From Streptomyces sp. SS1-1 (GTDB lineage Bacteria; Actinomycetota; Actinomycetes; Streptomycetales; Streptomycetaceae), in contig NZ_WBXN01000004.1 of assembly GCF_008973465.1 (NCBI RefSeq), positions 372,001-436,000 of the forward strand: a stretch of 64,000 nt of DNA, in the 5' to 3' direction. A model generated the notes under the pieces. It was not told the DNA's origin. It was given only the letters and a program-made list of their open reading frames with translations, and did not search any database. This document shows, in pieces, positions 8,224-16,652 of this stretch. A program made the translations under genes and the position numbers. Numbering within the stretch: position 1 is the stretch's first letter; each line of letters begins with the position of its first letter.

Positions 8224-8868
8224 TCAGTAGGGCAGTCCTTCGGTGACCGCGCGGAGGGCGGCGTGCAGGCAGGCGGCGAGCGCGTCGGCCGACGTCTCGC
8301 CTCCGTTCGCGCACTTCGCCGCGTAGTCCTCGGCCGCGATGCGCAGGGCCCCGTTGACCATGCTGGCGTGCACCTTGACCTGGAGCCGGTCGGCGCCGGT
8401 GCCGGCGCGGGCGGCGAGGAGGCCGGCGATGACGGGCAGGGCGTCGTCGTGGGCCTGCAACCAGACGGCCCGGAGCGCCGGTTCGTCGACGGTCATGCGG
8501 ATCAGGTCCAGGACGGCCGGGTCGACGGGGGGAAGGGTGCCCCGCCGGCAGGAGTCGGTGAGGTAGTCCAGCAGCCGTACGCCGGGCGGCCAGTGGCGTA
8601 GCTGGTCCGTGGCGGCGTCGAGCCCGGCGGTCAGCAGCGGGCGTACGCAGCTCTCCTTGGTCGGGAAGTGGCGCCACAGGGTGCGGGCCGAGATGCCCAC
8701 GCACTGGGCTATCTGTTCGCCGGTCGTCCCGGTGACCCCCTGGCCGGCGAACAGGCTCACGGCGGCCCGGGCGATCTCCAACCGGAGGGCGGCTCTGCGG
8801 CGTTCGGCCAGCGGTGGCGCGACCCCCGGTTCGCTCATCGCGGTCACGGTTCCGGATGCCTCGCCCAC
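8224..8868 (-). CDS. TetR-family transcriptional regulator
   Basis: The 214-residue protein has a typical TetR N-terminal HTH (about 25-75: LEIARAAVSLFAGQG, TTGEQIAQCVGISARTLWRHF) and a divergent ligand domain ending in a conserved-looking helix (ADALAACLHAALRAV). It is divergent from the secretory lipase gene, with two kinds of palindrome between them, and lies upstream of the ferric-reductase-like gene on the same strand. The start may be the GTG at 8868 or the ATG at 8838; neither has a strong ribosome site. Confidence 0.85.
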   Translation of the reverse strand: MGEASGTVTAMSEPGVAPPLAERRRAALRLEIARAAVSLFAGQGVTGTTGEQIAQCVGISARTLWRHFPTKESCVRPLLTAGLDAATDQLRHWPPGVRLLDYLTDSCRRGTLPPVDPAVLDLIRMTVDEPALRAVWLQAHDDALPVIAGLLAARAGTGADRLQVKVHASMVNGALRIAAEDYAAKCANGGETSADALAACLHAALRAVTEGLPY

Positions 8869-8945
8869 TGTCGCCGCCCCATCTCACTGCGTCACCGATC
8901 ACCGCAGCATAGTGGCGCTCCCCCAACTGACACATGCAGACGTCT

Positions 8946-8960
8946 TGTCACTGAGTGACA
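8946..8960. promoter_or_regulatory. Perfect 15-bp palindrome, candidate TetR operator
   Basis: TGTCACT-G-AGTGACA is a perfect dyad in the divergent tetR/lipase promoter region. A poorer copy (CTCACTGCGTCACC) lies nearer the tetR start. Position and symmetry fit a TetR-type operator. Confidence 0.6.
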
Positions 8961-8969
8961 CCCACTCCT

Positions 8970-8994
8970 ACTCTCCAGTAGCTGACTCGCGAGT
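8970..8994. promoter_or_regulatory. Two ACT-N4-AGT half-palindromes
   Basis: ACTCTCCAGT (8970-8979) and ACTCGCGAGT (8985-8994) lie 15 bp apart centre to centre, about 100 nt before the lipase start. The second is a perfect 10-bp palindrome. They may bind a second regulator, or the same TetR protein. Confidence 0.4.
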
Positions 8995-9090
8995 AAGTCC
9001 CTTGCCGCGCGAGCCGGTTCTCTCGTCGTTCTCCCCACGGCCTCCCGGGCCGAGGCCACGCGCCTTTCGACGAAGCAAGGAGTGAGCCGC

Positions 9091-10479
9091 ATGACGCACA
9101 CCGCACCGACCCCTGCCCCCGAGCCCTCGGCCAGATCCGCCCCCGCACGCCCCACGCCCGGAGCCCGGAGCCTGATGTGCGCCCTGGCCGTCGCCGCCTG
9201 CCTGGGCGCCCAGGCCATACCCGCGGCGGCCGCTGAGCCGGGCCCCGTCGTCTCGCGCGGCGTCACCATCCCGGCCTTCTACCAGCCGCCGGCCACGCTG
9301 CCCGCCGCCGACGGGGCGGTCGTGCGCACCGAGCCGCTGCGCCTGGCGCTGAGCCTGCCCGGGCTCGACGGCCGCCCGCTGCCCGGCACCGCGACCCGCC
9401 TGATGTACAAGTCGACCGACGCCAACGGCCGGCCCGTCGCGGTCACCGGCGCCTACATCGAACCCTCGGCCCGCTGGAAGGGCGGCGGCCCCCGTCCCGT
9501 CGTCGCCGTGGCACCCGGCACCATGGGCCAGGGCGACCAGTGCGCGGCGTCCCTCGGGCTGGAGAAGCCGATCACCTTCAACGGGCAGACCGTGTCCGTC
9601 GGGTACGAGGACATCGCGGTCTACCGGCTGCTCGCCACCGGCGTCGCCGTCGTCGTCACCGACTACGTCGGCCTCGGCGCCACCGACCGGGTGCACACCT
9701 ACGTCAACCGCGTCGAGGGCGGCCACGCCCTGCTCGACGCCGTGCGCGCGGCCCGCGCCCTGCCCGGGTCCTCCGTCTCCGCGGACTCCCCCGTCGGCCT
9801 GTACGGGTACAGCCAGGGAGGCGGCGCCAGCGCCTCGGCCGCCGAACTCCAGCCCACGTACGCCCCCGACGTCGTCCTGGCCGGCGCCTACGCGGGCGCG
9901 CCGCCCGCCGACCTCGTCGCCGTGACCAAGGGCATCGACGGCAGCGCGCTGGCGGGCGCCCTCGGCTGGTCGATCAACGGCTTCCTGCAGAACACGCCCG
10001 AACTGCGGGCCATCGCCGAAGCGCACCTCAACAACGCCGGCCGCAAGGCGCTGGCCGACCTGTCCACGGCCTGCGTCGGGGACGCCATCCTCGGCTACGG
10101 CTTCCGCAAGAGCACCTCGTGGACGAGCGACGGCACGTCCCTCAACGACGTCGTGAAGGCCGAACCGCTGCTGCAGAAGGTCATCGACGACCAGCGCATC
10201 GGCCGCCGTACGCCGGCCGCCCCGGTGCGCGTGGCCACCGGCGTGAAGGACGACATCGTGCCGCACGGCCAGGCCCGGCAGCTCGCCGTCGACTGGTGCG
10301 CGAAGGGCGCCGACGTCACCTACAAGCCCATCCGGCTGCCCAACCTCGGCAACAGACTGCTCACCAACCACCTGGCACCGCTGCTCCTCGACCAGGGCGA
10401 CGCCGTCGACTGGCTCAAGGACCGCCTCTCCGGCACCCCGGCCGCCTCCAACTGCCGTTCCCTGCCGCTCCAGCCCTGA
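9091..10479 (+). CDS. Secreted LIP-family lipase
   Basis: The 462-residue precursor starts at the ATG 8 nt after AAGGAG; the GTG slightly upstream overlaps that ribosome site. An unusually long leader (about 47 residues, ending IPAAAA) precedes an alpha/beta hydrolase of the secretory lipase family. The nucleophile elbow GYSQGG gives S241, VKDDIVPHGQA supplies D387 or D388, and TNHL supplies H427. Such enzymes split triacylglycerols or other esters outside the cell. It is divergent from tetR and followed by a terminator. Confidence 0.88.
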   Translation: MTHTAPTPAPEPSARSAPARPTPGARSLMCALAVAACLGAQAIPAAAAEPGPVVSRGVTIPAFYQPPATLPAADGAVVRTEPLRLALSLPGLDGRPLPGTATRLMYKSTDANGRPVAVTGAYIEPSARWKGGGPRPVVAVAPGTMGQGDQCAASLGLEKPITFNGQTVSVGYEDIAVYRLLATGVAVVVTDYVGLGATDRVHTYVNRVEGGHALLDAVRAARALPGSSVSADSPVGLYGYSQGGGASASAAELQPTYAPDVVLAGAYAGAPPADLVAVTKGIDGSALAGALGWSINGFLQNTPELRAIAEAHLNNAGRKALADLSTACVGDAILGYGFRKSTSWTSDGTSLNDVVKAEPLLQKVIDDQRIGRRTPAAPVRVATGVKDDIVPHGQARQLAVDWCAKGADVTYKPIRLPNLGNRLLTNHLAPLLLDQGDAVDWLKDRLSGTPAASNCRSLPLQP

Positions 10480-10500
10480 CCGGCGGGGCACCCCGGACAG

Positions 10501-10537
10501 CCGAGCCGCACGCCACCCCACTCCGCGTGCGGCTCGG
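10501..10537 (+). terminator. Hairpin terminator after lipase gene
   Basis: A perfect 13-bp stem (CCGAGCCGCACGC and complement) with an 11-nt loop lies 21 nt past the lipase stop, between convergent genes. Confidence 0.78.
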
Positions 10538-10563
10538 CGCCGTACCTGTCAGAAACGGAGCCC

Positions 10564-10779
10564 TTACGGAGCCTCGCGCTGCAGCACGCGATGCGCCGCC
10601 TCCGCCTCCGCCGCGGGCGGGGAGAGTTCGTCCAGGGTGTCGAGCTCGTCGTCGAACTCCAGCTCCCACTCCCATGCCGCCGCGAGGCGCTCCTGATCCT
10701 GTCGCGACCTGTCGCCGACCGCTCGGCGGTGCTCCGGGTCCAGGGCCGCGAGGAATCGTCCGACCGTGTCCGTGGCCAT
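10564..10779 (-). CDS. Small acidic hypothetical protein, 71 aa
   Basis: The short, Glu/Asp-rich, helical protein has an excellent ribosome site (AAGGAG, 6 nt before the ATG), which supports it as a real gene. It contains EWELEFDDELDTLDEL and no cysteine, signal or membrane segment. I do not recognise a family. Confidence 0.65.
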   Translation of the reverse strand: MATDTVGRFLAALDPEHRRAVGDRSRQDQERLAAAWEWELEFDDELDTLDELSPPAAEAEAAHRVLQREAP

Positions 10780-10916
10780 GTCCGCTCCTTGTCACCTGAG
10801 AGGTGCCGACCTCCCCAGCATGACGGAAGGCCCGCCGGTCGGCCGCTCGGCGGCATCACGCCCGTGAACCCCGCACCCCGTGGCCGGGATCAGTCGGCGC
10901 GAAAATCGCCTTGCCC

Positions 10917-10940
10917 AATGGTCAAGAAACGTTGACCATT
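10917..10940. promoter_or_regulatory. Perfect inverted repeat, likely ArsR-type operator
   Basis: AATGGTCAA and TTGACCATT are perfect 9-bp arms around a 6-bp spacer, ending 6 nt before the start codon of the ArsR-type regulator. This is the expected place for an autoregulatory site overlapping the promoter and transcription start. Confidence 0.72.
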
Positions 10941-10946
10941 GCTCGC

Positions 10947-11486
10947 ATGCCCACCGACGACATCCCCGAGACGTTCCACGTCACCACGGACGAGCAGTTG
11001 CGCGCGGTCTCCAACCTCACCCGGCACCGGATCATGGCCGTGCTCCGCTTCGAGCCGGCGACGATCACGCAGATCGCCGAGCGGGTCGGCCTCGCCAAGG
11101 GAAGCTCCAGCTACCACGTGCGGCTCCTGGAGCGCGCCGGACTGGTGAGGGTGGTGCGCACCCGGAAGGTGCGGGGTGTCACCGAGCGGTACTACGCCAT
11201 GGCCGCCCGGGCGATCGTGCTGCCCGACCCGGGCGAGGGCGCTCCGGACGTGCTGATGCGGCACGCCGTGGCGGACCTGGAGGCCTCGTCGCCGGACGCC
11301 GAGCGGCACGTACGGATGGCGCATCTGCGGCTCACCGACGAGCAGTTCGCGGAGCTGGGGGCCCGGTTGCAGGCGCTGGCGGACGAGTACCGGGAACTGT
11401 CCGATCCCGCGCTGCCGGACGTCACGCTCGCCTTCGCGCTGTTCCGTCCGGCTCCGGTCCGCACGACGGAAGGGGACGCCGAGTGA
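10947..11486 (+). CDS. ArsR-type winged-helix regulator
   Basis: The 179-residue protein has an N-terminal winged helix (about 15-90: SNLTRHRIMAVLRFEP, TITQIAERVGLAKGSSSYHVRLLERAGLV) and a C-terminal helical region that would dimerise. There is no Shine-Dalgarno sequence before the ATG, so the transcript may be leaderless. Its stop overlaps the GTG start of the MFS gene (GTGA), implying translational coupling, and a perfect palindrome lies just upstream. It likely represses the exporter until a ligand binds. Confidence 0.87.
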   Translation: MPTDDIPETFHVTTDEQLRAVSNLTRHRIMAVLRFEPATITQIAERVGLAKGSSSYHVRLLERAGLVRVVRTRKVRGVTERYYAMAARAIVLPDPGEGAPDVLMRHAVADLEASSPDAERHVRMAHLRLTDEQFAELGARLQALADEYRELSDPALPDVTLAFALFRPAPVRTTEGDAE

Positions 11487-12760
11487 AGGCGGGATCAGGG
11501 AAGTCGACGGCCGGGTTCGGGCGGCTGTGGGCCGCGCAGACGACCTCCTCGCTCGGTGACGGCGTCACACACGCCGCGCTGCCGCTGCTCGCGCTGACAC
11601 TGACACGGGACCCGATGACGCTGGCCGCCGTCACGGCCGCGGGGACCCTGCCGTGGCTGCTCTTCGGCGTGCTCGGCGGTGCCCTGGTGGACCGTTGGGA
11701 CCGGCGGCGCACGATGTGGGTGACGGACGCGGCCCGCGCGGTGCTGCTCGGGGCGGCCGCGGCCGCGGCCGTGCTCGACGTGCTGAGCATTCCCCTGCTC
11801 GCGGCCGTCGCCTTCCTGCTCGGCGTCGGCGGGCTCTTCTTCGACACCGCCGCCACCGCCTATCTGCCGGACCTCCTGCGCCGCGACCCCGCGCTCCTGG
11901 AGCGCGCCAACTCCCGTCTGCGCGGCGCGCAGACCGCCATGTCCGGGTTCGCGGGGCCGCCCGCGGGCAGTGCCCTGCTCACCTTCGGGCGGGCGTTCCC
12001 GCTGCTCGCCGACGCGGTGTCGTTCCTGGTCTCCGCCGTGCTGGTCCGTTCGCTGCCCGCCATGCCCCGGCCCGCGCCGGACGTCCGCGAGTCGCTGCTC
12101 CGGCAGGCGCGGGCCGGAGCCTCGTACGTCTTCCGGAACCGGCTGCTGCTCGGGCTCGCGCTGCGCCCGGCGGTCGGGAACATCGCCTTCCTCGCGGTGG
12201 AGACCGTCCTCGCCCTCTTCGCGCACGAGCGCCTCGGCATCGACACCTACGGTTTCGGTCTGCTCCTCACGGCGGAGGCCACCGGCGGCCTGCTCGGGGC
12301 GGGCATCGCCTCCTTCCTCGGCCGGCGGCTCGGCACCGGAACGGCACTGACCTGCACGGCCGCCGCCGAGGGGCTTGCCATCCTGGGGCTGGCCGCCGCC
12401 CCGAACGCGTACGTGGCCGGGCTCGCGCTCGCCGTCTGCGGGGTCGGCATGGGCGCCACGATGGTGCTCGGGCCCTCGCTGCGCCAGGCGATCGTTCCGG
12501 CCCACCTCATGGGCCGGGTCGCGTCCACCTCCCGCATGCTGGCCATGTGCGCCGCCCCCGTCGGAGCCGTCGTCGGCGGCTGGCTGGCCACCGCGTACGA
12601 CGTCCGCGCCCCGCTCTACGCCGCCGGTGCCCTCCTGCTGTCGATGACCGCCGTCACGGCGTCCATGACCACCAACCGCCGGGTGGAGGCGGCGCTGCGT
12701 GCCGTCGCACCGAATCGCCGCGAGGACGCCGCCCGGGAGCCGGTGGCGGCCCGGTCCTGA
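11483..12760 (+). CDS. MFS transporter, DHA-type exporter
   Basis: The 425-residue protein has about 12 membrane helices. It resembles the enterobactin-exporter/macrolide-efflux branch of MFS: FGRLWAAQTTSSLGDGVTHAALP at the N-terminus, GALVDRWDRRRTM between helices 2 and 3, and AYLPDLLRRDPALLERANSRL. It is coupled to the ArsR-type regulator, so drug or metabolite efflux is the likely role. The substrate is unknown. It ends 19 nt from a convergent LysR gene. Confidence 0.87.
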   Translation: MKAGSGKSTAGFGRLWAAQTTSSLGDGVTHAALPLLALTLTRDPMTLAAVTAAGTLPWLLFGVLGGALVDRWDRRRTMWVTDAARAVLLGAAAAAAVLDVLSIPLLAAVAFLLGVGGLFFDTAATAYLPDLLRRDPALLERANSRLRGAQTAMSGFAGPPAGSALLTFGRAFPLLADAVSFLVSAVLVRSLPAMPRPAPDVRESLLRQARAGASYVFRNRLLLGLALRPAVGNIAFLAVETVLALFAHERLGIDTYGFGLLLTAEATGGLLGAGIASFLGRRLGTGTALTCTAAAEGLAILGLAAAPNAYVAGLALAVCGVGMGATMVLGPSLRQAIVPAHLMGRVASTSRMLAMCAAPVGAVVGGWLATAYDVRAPLYAAGALLLSMTAVTASMTTNRRVEAALRAVAPNRREDAAREPVAARS

Positions 12761-12782
12761 CGCCTCACTCAGGCGGGCGTCA
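12759..12782. terminator. Short hairpin between convergent genes
   Basis: GACGCCT pairs with AGGCG/GGCGTC around a 5-nt loop with a small bulge, overlapping both stop codons. It is the only candidate terminator in the 19-nt gap. Confidence 0.4.
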
Positions 12783-13649
12783 CCCCTCGCCCATCGTCCT
12801 CGCCGCCGCCTCGGCGAAGTCGTGGACGAGAGGGGACCGGCGGGTGGCCGGCCAGGCCAGCGCCACCTCGCTCGGGCCGATGTCCCGTACGGGTACGGGC
12901 ACCACGTCGGACCGGGTGTAGAACGTGGCGGTGGACAGCGGCAGGACGCAGACGCCGGCGCCGGACGCGACCAGTTCCAGCTTCTCCTCGACCTGGTGGA
13001 TCACCGGCACCTCCGGGCGGTGCCCGTCGCGCAGCTCCAGGGCCACGTCACGCCATTCGGGGACGGCGTCCGGGTCCTGGAGGAGGTGCTCGGCGGCCAG
13101 GTCGGCGGCGGACAGCGAGGCGCGGCCGGCCAGGGCGTGCCCCAGCGGCAGCATGACCACGCGGGGCTCGCGGAAGAGCGGCCGTACCTCGATGCCCTGC
13201 CGGTCGACGGGCAGCCGGACCAGCCCGATGTCCGCGCGGCCGTCGCGCAGCACCTCCACCTGGCTGGCCCAACTGGTGCGCAGCAGGCGGACGTCGACTC
13301 CGGGGTGCCGTTCGGCGAAGGCCGTCATGGCCGGGGTGACGGTGATGCCGGGCATGAAGCCGACGGTGAGGGTGGGGGTGTCGCGTGCCGCCGTGGCGAC
13401 GCGCCGCAGCAGGGCGTCGGCGGAGGCCAGCAGGGGGACGGCGTCCTCCAGGAGTTGCCGGCCGGCCGGGGTGAGCCGGGTGCCGCGCCGGCTCCGGTCG
13501 AAGACCTCGGTGCCCAGGTCGTCCTCCAGGCTCCGGATCTGCCGGGACAGCACCGGCTGCGCGATGTGCAACCGCTCGGCGGCCCGCCCGTAGTGCAGTT
13601 CCTCGGCCACGGCCACGAAGTACCGCAGCTTGCGCAGGTCGAGGTCCAC
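12780..13649 (-). CDS. LysR-family transcriptional regulator
   Basis: The 289-residue protein has the LysR HTH at its N-terminus (LRKLRYFVAVAEELHYGRAAERL, QPVLSRQIRSLEDDLG) and a periplasmic-binding-like effector domain (about 90-289: LTVGFMPGITV, DIGLVRLPV). It starts 30 nt after the epimerase-like gene and is probably co-transcribed with it. This differs from the classic divergent LysR arrangement, but a LysR-like dyad lies upstream of the epimerase gene. Confidence 0.9.
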   Translation of the reverse strand: MDLDLRKLRYFVAVAEELHYGRAAERLHIAQPVLSRQIRSLEDDLGTEVFDRSRRGTRLTPAGRQLLEDAVPLLASADALLRRVATAARDTPTLTVGFMPGITVTPAMTAFAERHPGVDVRLLRTSWASQVEVLRDGRADIGLVRLPVDRQGIEVRPLFREPRVVMLPLGHALAGRASLSAADLAAEHLLQDPDAVPEWRDVALELRDGHRPEVPVIHQVEEKLELVASGAGVCVLPLSTATFYTRSDVVPVPVRDIGPSEVALAWPATRRSPLVHDFAEAAARTMGEG

Positions 13650-13679
13650 AGGGCTCGCCCTTCCTTCCGGTCGTTCAGG

Positions 13680-14537
13680 TCACCGTCCGGCGAGGACGGA
13701 CAGCGGGTCGGTGTGGGCGGGGACCCAGCCGAGCTCCGCCCGGGCGCGTCCGGGGGTGAACTGCTGGTCCAGGGCGAAGGCGTCCGCGATCGGGCCCATC
13801 TGGGCGCGGGCCTCGTCCAGGGTGAGCGTGACGGTCTTGCCGTCGAGGCCGGCCGCGTGCGCGACGGCGAGGGAGCACTCCTTCGCGGTGGGGTTGACGC
13901 CGCCCACTCCGACGTAGACGGCGCCCCGCGCGGCCCGCAGCGCGGCGACGTACAGCTCGGCGATGTCGTCGATGTGGACGAGCGGCCAGTGGTTGCCGCC
14001 GTCGCCGATGCAGGGGACGGCTCCGGCCGCCTTGCCGGGGGTGCCGTAGAACATGTCGATCAGGCGGTTCTCGCCGCCGTACAGCAGTCCGGGGCGGATC
14101 ACGACGGGGCGGCCGCCCCGCCGGGCGCGGGCCAGTACGGCGTCCTCGACGGGCCGGCGCCAGGCGACGAGGGACGGCGGGTTCCAGGGGGCGGTCTCGT
14201 CGGCGACGCCGTTCGTGTCGCCGTAGACCCAGGTGCCGCCGGTGTGGACGTAGGGGCCGCCGCCGATGCCGTCCTGGAGGGCGGTGGCGGCCGCGAGGTC
14301 CTCGTCGCCGGTGGTGGCCTGGGCGAGGTGGACGACCGCCTCGGCGCGGGCCGCGGCCCGGTTCATGACGTCGAGGTCGCCCAGTCCGCCGCGGACGGGC
14401 GTCGCGCCGAGGGCCTGGACGGTGTCGGCGGCCCGGTCGGTGCGGGCCAGCGCCTCCACCGTGTGTCCGTGGCGGACGAGTGCGCTGATGGTGGCCTTGC
14501 CGATGTATCCGGATCCGCCGGTGAGGAAGGTCTTCAT
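13680..14537 (-). CDS. NAD-dependent epimerase/dehydratase family protein
   Basis: The 285-residue protein has a Rossmann N-terminus with a GxxGxxG-type motif (FLTGGSGYIGKAT) and an extended-SDR C-terminal region (GGENRLIDMFYGT, WPLVHIDDIAELYVAAL, ARAELGWVPAH). The usual YxxxK is not obvious: the region TWVYGDTNGVAD has the Tyr but no Lys three residues later, so it may be an atypical SDR or NAD(P)-binding sensor. It is the first gene of an operon with lysR. Confidence 0.83.
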   Translation of the reverse strand: MKTFLTGGSGYIGKATISALVRHGHTVEALARTDRAADTVQALGATPVRGGLGDLDVMNRAAARAEAVVHLAQATTGDEDLAAATALQDGIGGGPYVHTGGTWVYGDTNGVADETAPWNPPSLVAWRRPVEDAVLARARRGGRPVVIRPGLLYGGENRLIDMFYGTPGKAAGAVPCIGDGGNHWPLVHIDDIAELYVAALRAARGAVYVGVGGVNPTAKECSLAVAHAAGLDGKTVTLTLDEARAQMGPIADAFALDQQFTPGRARAELGWVPAHTDPLSVLAGR

Positions 14538-14632
14538 GGTCGTGGCTCCTGTCTCGTGGCCGAGCCGGGTGGCTCTGTCGACCAGCCTGCGTCGGGGGGC
14601 GGAGCCGCGTCCAAGACCTGTTCCGGCGTCTG

Positions 14633-14651
14633 TGATACCCGCCGGGCATCA
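14633..14651. promoter_or_regulatory. Near-perfect 19-bp dyad, LysR-type site candidate
   Basis: TGATACCCG-C-CGGGCATCA is a dyad with one mismatched pair, about 100 nt upstream of the epimerase start. It contains a T-N11-A arrangement, the usual signature of LysR regulator binding. Confidence 0.5.
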
Positions 14652-14669
14652 GGGCTCACGTGCCCGCGG

Positions 14670-15023
14670 TCAGGCGGGCTGCCGGAGCTCGACGCGGTTG
14701 CCCTCGGGGTCGGTGACCCAGCCGAACCGGCCGACGCCGGGCATGTCCTGCGTCTCCTCCGCCACGTCGGCTCCCCTGGCGCGCAGCTGGTCCAGCATCG
14801 CGTCGAGGTCGCGGACCCGGAAGTTGAGCATGGCGGCCTGGGAGCGGGACCCGAAGTAGTCGGTTCCGGAGTCGAAGGTGGCGAACACCGTCGGGCCGGG
14901 CTCCTGCCGCCACACGCCGTGGTCGTCGGCGTCCAGGCCGAGGCAGTCGCGGTACCAGGCGCTCAGGGCCGCCGGATCACCGGCCCGCAGGAAGAATCCG
15001 CCGATGCCGAGCACTCGTTCCAT
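14670..15023 (-). CDS. VOC-family (glyoxalase/dioxygenase fold) protein
   Basis: The 117-residue protein is a single vicinal-oxygen-chelate module: GIGGFFLRAGDPAALSAWY at the start, NFRVRDLDAMLDQLRARG in the middle and WVTDPEGNRVELRQP at the end. The final Glu of the EL motif is a typical metal ligand. Family members bind metals or small hydrophobic molecules. It lies 37 nt downstream of the SpoIIE phosphatase gene on the same strand and may share its transcript. Confidence 0.85.
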   Translation of the reverse strand: MERVLGIGGFFLRAGDPAALSAWYRDCLGLDADDHGVWRQEPGPTVFATFDSGTDYFGSRSQAAMLNFRVRDLDAMLDQLRARGADVAEETQDMPGVGRFGWVTDPEGNRVELRQPA

Positions 15024-15060
15024 GCCGTCATCCTGCCACGCAGGGGCGGGCGGGCCCCGG

Positions 15061-16389
15061 TCACGAGGGCAGGCGCAGCGCCAGCAGGGCGACGTCGTCG
15101 TCGTTGTCGTGGGGCCGGGTGCGCCGCAGCAACTGGTCGGCGAAGTCGTCCAGGCCGCGGTGGACGAGCGAGGCGGCGTGCCGGCGCAGGTTCTCCAGGC
15201 CGGTGTCCAGCGACTGGCGGCGGGCCTCGACGAGGCCGTCCGTGTAGAACACGAGGGTGGACCGCGGGGGGAGGGTGAGCCGGGCCTCGGTTCTCGGCCG
15301 GGGTGACGGCATCCCGAGGAGCATGCCGTTGGCCTCGGTGAGGAAGCGGGTCAGGCCGTCGGGGCCGATGAGGAGGGGCGGCGGGTGGCCCGCGCTGGTC
15401 CACCGCAGCGTCCAGGTGCCGGCGGCGTCGGCGGCCAACCGGGCGAGGATCATCGTCGTCATCCGGACGTCGGTGATCTGCCGCATGGCGTCGTTGAGGT
15501 GCTGGACCGTGTGGTGCGTGGGCAGGTCCTGGGACCATGTGAACGCGCGCAGCATGTTGCGCAGTTGGGCCATTCCGGCGGCCGCCTCGAGGTCGTGGCC
15601 GACGACGTCCCCGATGACCAGGGCCGTGTCCCCGAAGGGCAGCGGGAAGGCGTCGTACCAGTCACCGCCGACGTACGAGGCGTCGGGCGCCGACTGGTAG
15701 CGCGCGGTCATCTCCACGCCGGGCAGGCGCGGCAGTTGGGGCAGCAGGTAGCGCTGCATGGTCTCGGCGACCTGGCGCTGCCGCTCGAAGTGGCGGGCGT
15801 TCTCCAGGGCCAGGCCGATGCGCCGCCCTATGTCCTGGAGGAGGGCGAGATCGGCGGTGGTGAAGACCTGGGCCCGGTCGGAACGGCCGAGGGTGATCGC
15901 GCCGACGACCTCGCGCGGTCCGCGGATCGGGGCGATGGCGGCCGCCTTGATCCCCGTCGCCTGGAACAGCCGGCGCTGCTCGACGGCGATGCCGCTGTCG
16001 GGAGGTCCCTGGTAGGTCTCGGGTCCCGCGAGATTCGAGGCCACTCCGCGCAGGGCACGGGAGAGCGGCATGGTGGACGCCTCGGAGACGGCCGGCATGG
16101 GGCCCTGCAGGTCCTCACGCTCGATGAGACCCGTGGGGCCGCTCTGCAGGACCAGATGCCGGGAGACGTCCCTCTCGTCCGTGATCAGGTCGATGACGGC
16201 CCAGTCGGCGAGCCGGGGCAGGACGAGCTGGACCACCCGGCGCAGCGCCTCGGCCACGTCGTTGTTGGAGATGAGCTGGGCGGTGGTGTCGGCCAGGAGG
16301 GCCAGTCGCTCCAACTCGGACAGGGAACGGCTGGGCGGGCGGGGTAGCGCTGCGGAGTCCGATAGGACATCTCCGCCGGTGTCGGTCAT
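15061..16389 (-). CDS. GAF-SpoIIE (PP2C) serine/threonine phosphatase
   Basis: The 442-residue protein has a GAF sensor domain (about 30-190) and a SpoIIE-type PP2C phosphatase (about 205-440). The metal and catalytic motifs are intact: VGGDWYDAF, GDVVGHD, FYTDGLVEAR and NDDDVALL. In Streptomyces such phosphatases dephosphorylate anti-sigma-factor antagonists and so free alternative sigma factors in stress or development. The GAF ligand is unknown. GGAG lies 6 nt before the ATG. Confidence 0.9.
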   Translation of the reverse strand: MTDTGGDVLSDSAALPRPPSRSLSELERLALLADTTAQLISNNDVAEALRRVVQLVLPRLADWAVIDLITDERDVSRHLVLQSGPTGLIEREDLQGPMPAVSEASTMPLSRALRGVASNLAGPETYQGPPDSGIAVEQRRLFQATGIKAAAIAPIRGPREVVGAITLGRSDRAQVFTTADLALLQDIGRRIGLALENARHFERQRQVAETMQRYLLPQLPRLPGVEMTARYQSAPDASYVGGDWYDAFPLPFGDTALVIGDVVGHDLEAAAGMAQLRNMLRAFTWSQDLPTHHTVQHLNDAMRQITDVRMTTMILARLAADAAGTWTLRWTSAGHPPPLLIGPDGLTRFLTEANGMLLGMPSPRPRTEARLTLPPRSTLVFYTDGLVEARRQSLDTGLENLRRHAASLVHRGLDDFADQLLRRTRPHDNDDDVALLALRLPS

Positions 16390-16652
16390 GGTCGCTCCTC
16401 ATTCCCGCCGTGCAACGCGGCACAGGACGATGCGACCTGGGCCCTCGCATCCGCTCGCGTCACGCGAGAGAGGGAAGGGCCGCGGAACCGTCCGGGTGCG
16501 TGGGCACGCGACGGACGAGGTGCTGCGGTCGGGTCGATGACGGACGAGTCGGGGGTCGTGCCTTGGTGAGGCTGCTGTTTCCCCAACAACCGACCGAGTG
16601 GCCCAAAAGGCCGAACTTCATTTGTATCACACAATCGACCGGGTGAGGCCGG

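Noticed and set aside
12699..15278. An 859-codon plus-strand open frame opposite the LysR, epimerase and VOC genes
   Set aside because: Its translation is Gly/Ala/Arg-rich without domains, and it covers three convincing minus-strand genes.
16386..16634. An 82-codon minus-strand frame ending at the start of the GAF-SpoIIE gene
   Set aside because: It has no ribosome site and no recognisable protein character; the stop overlapping the phosphatase ATG appears accidental.
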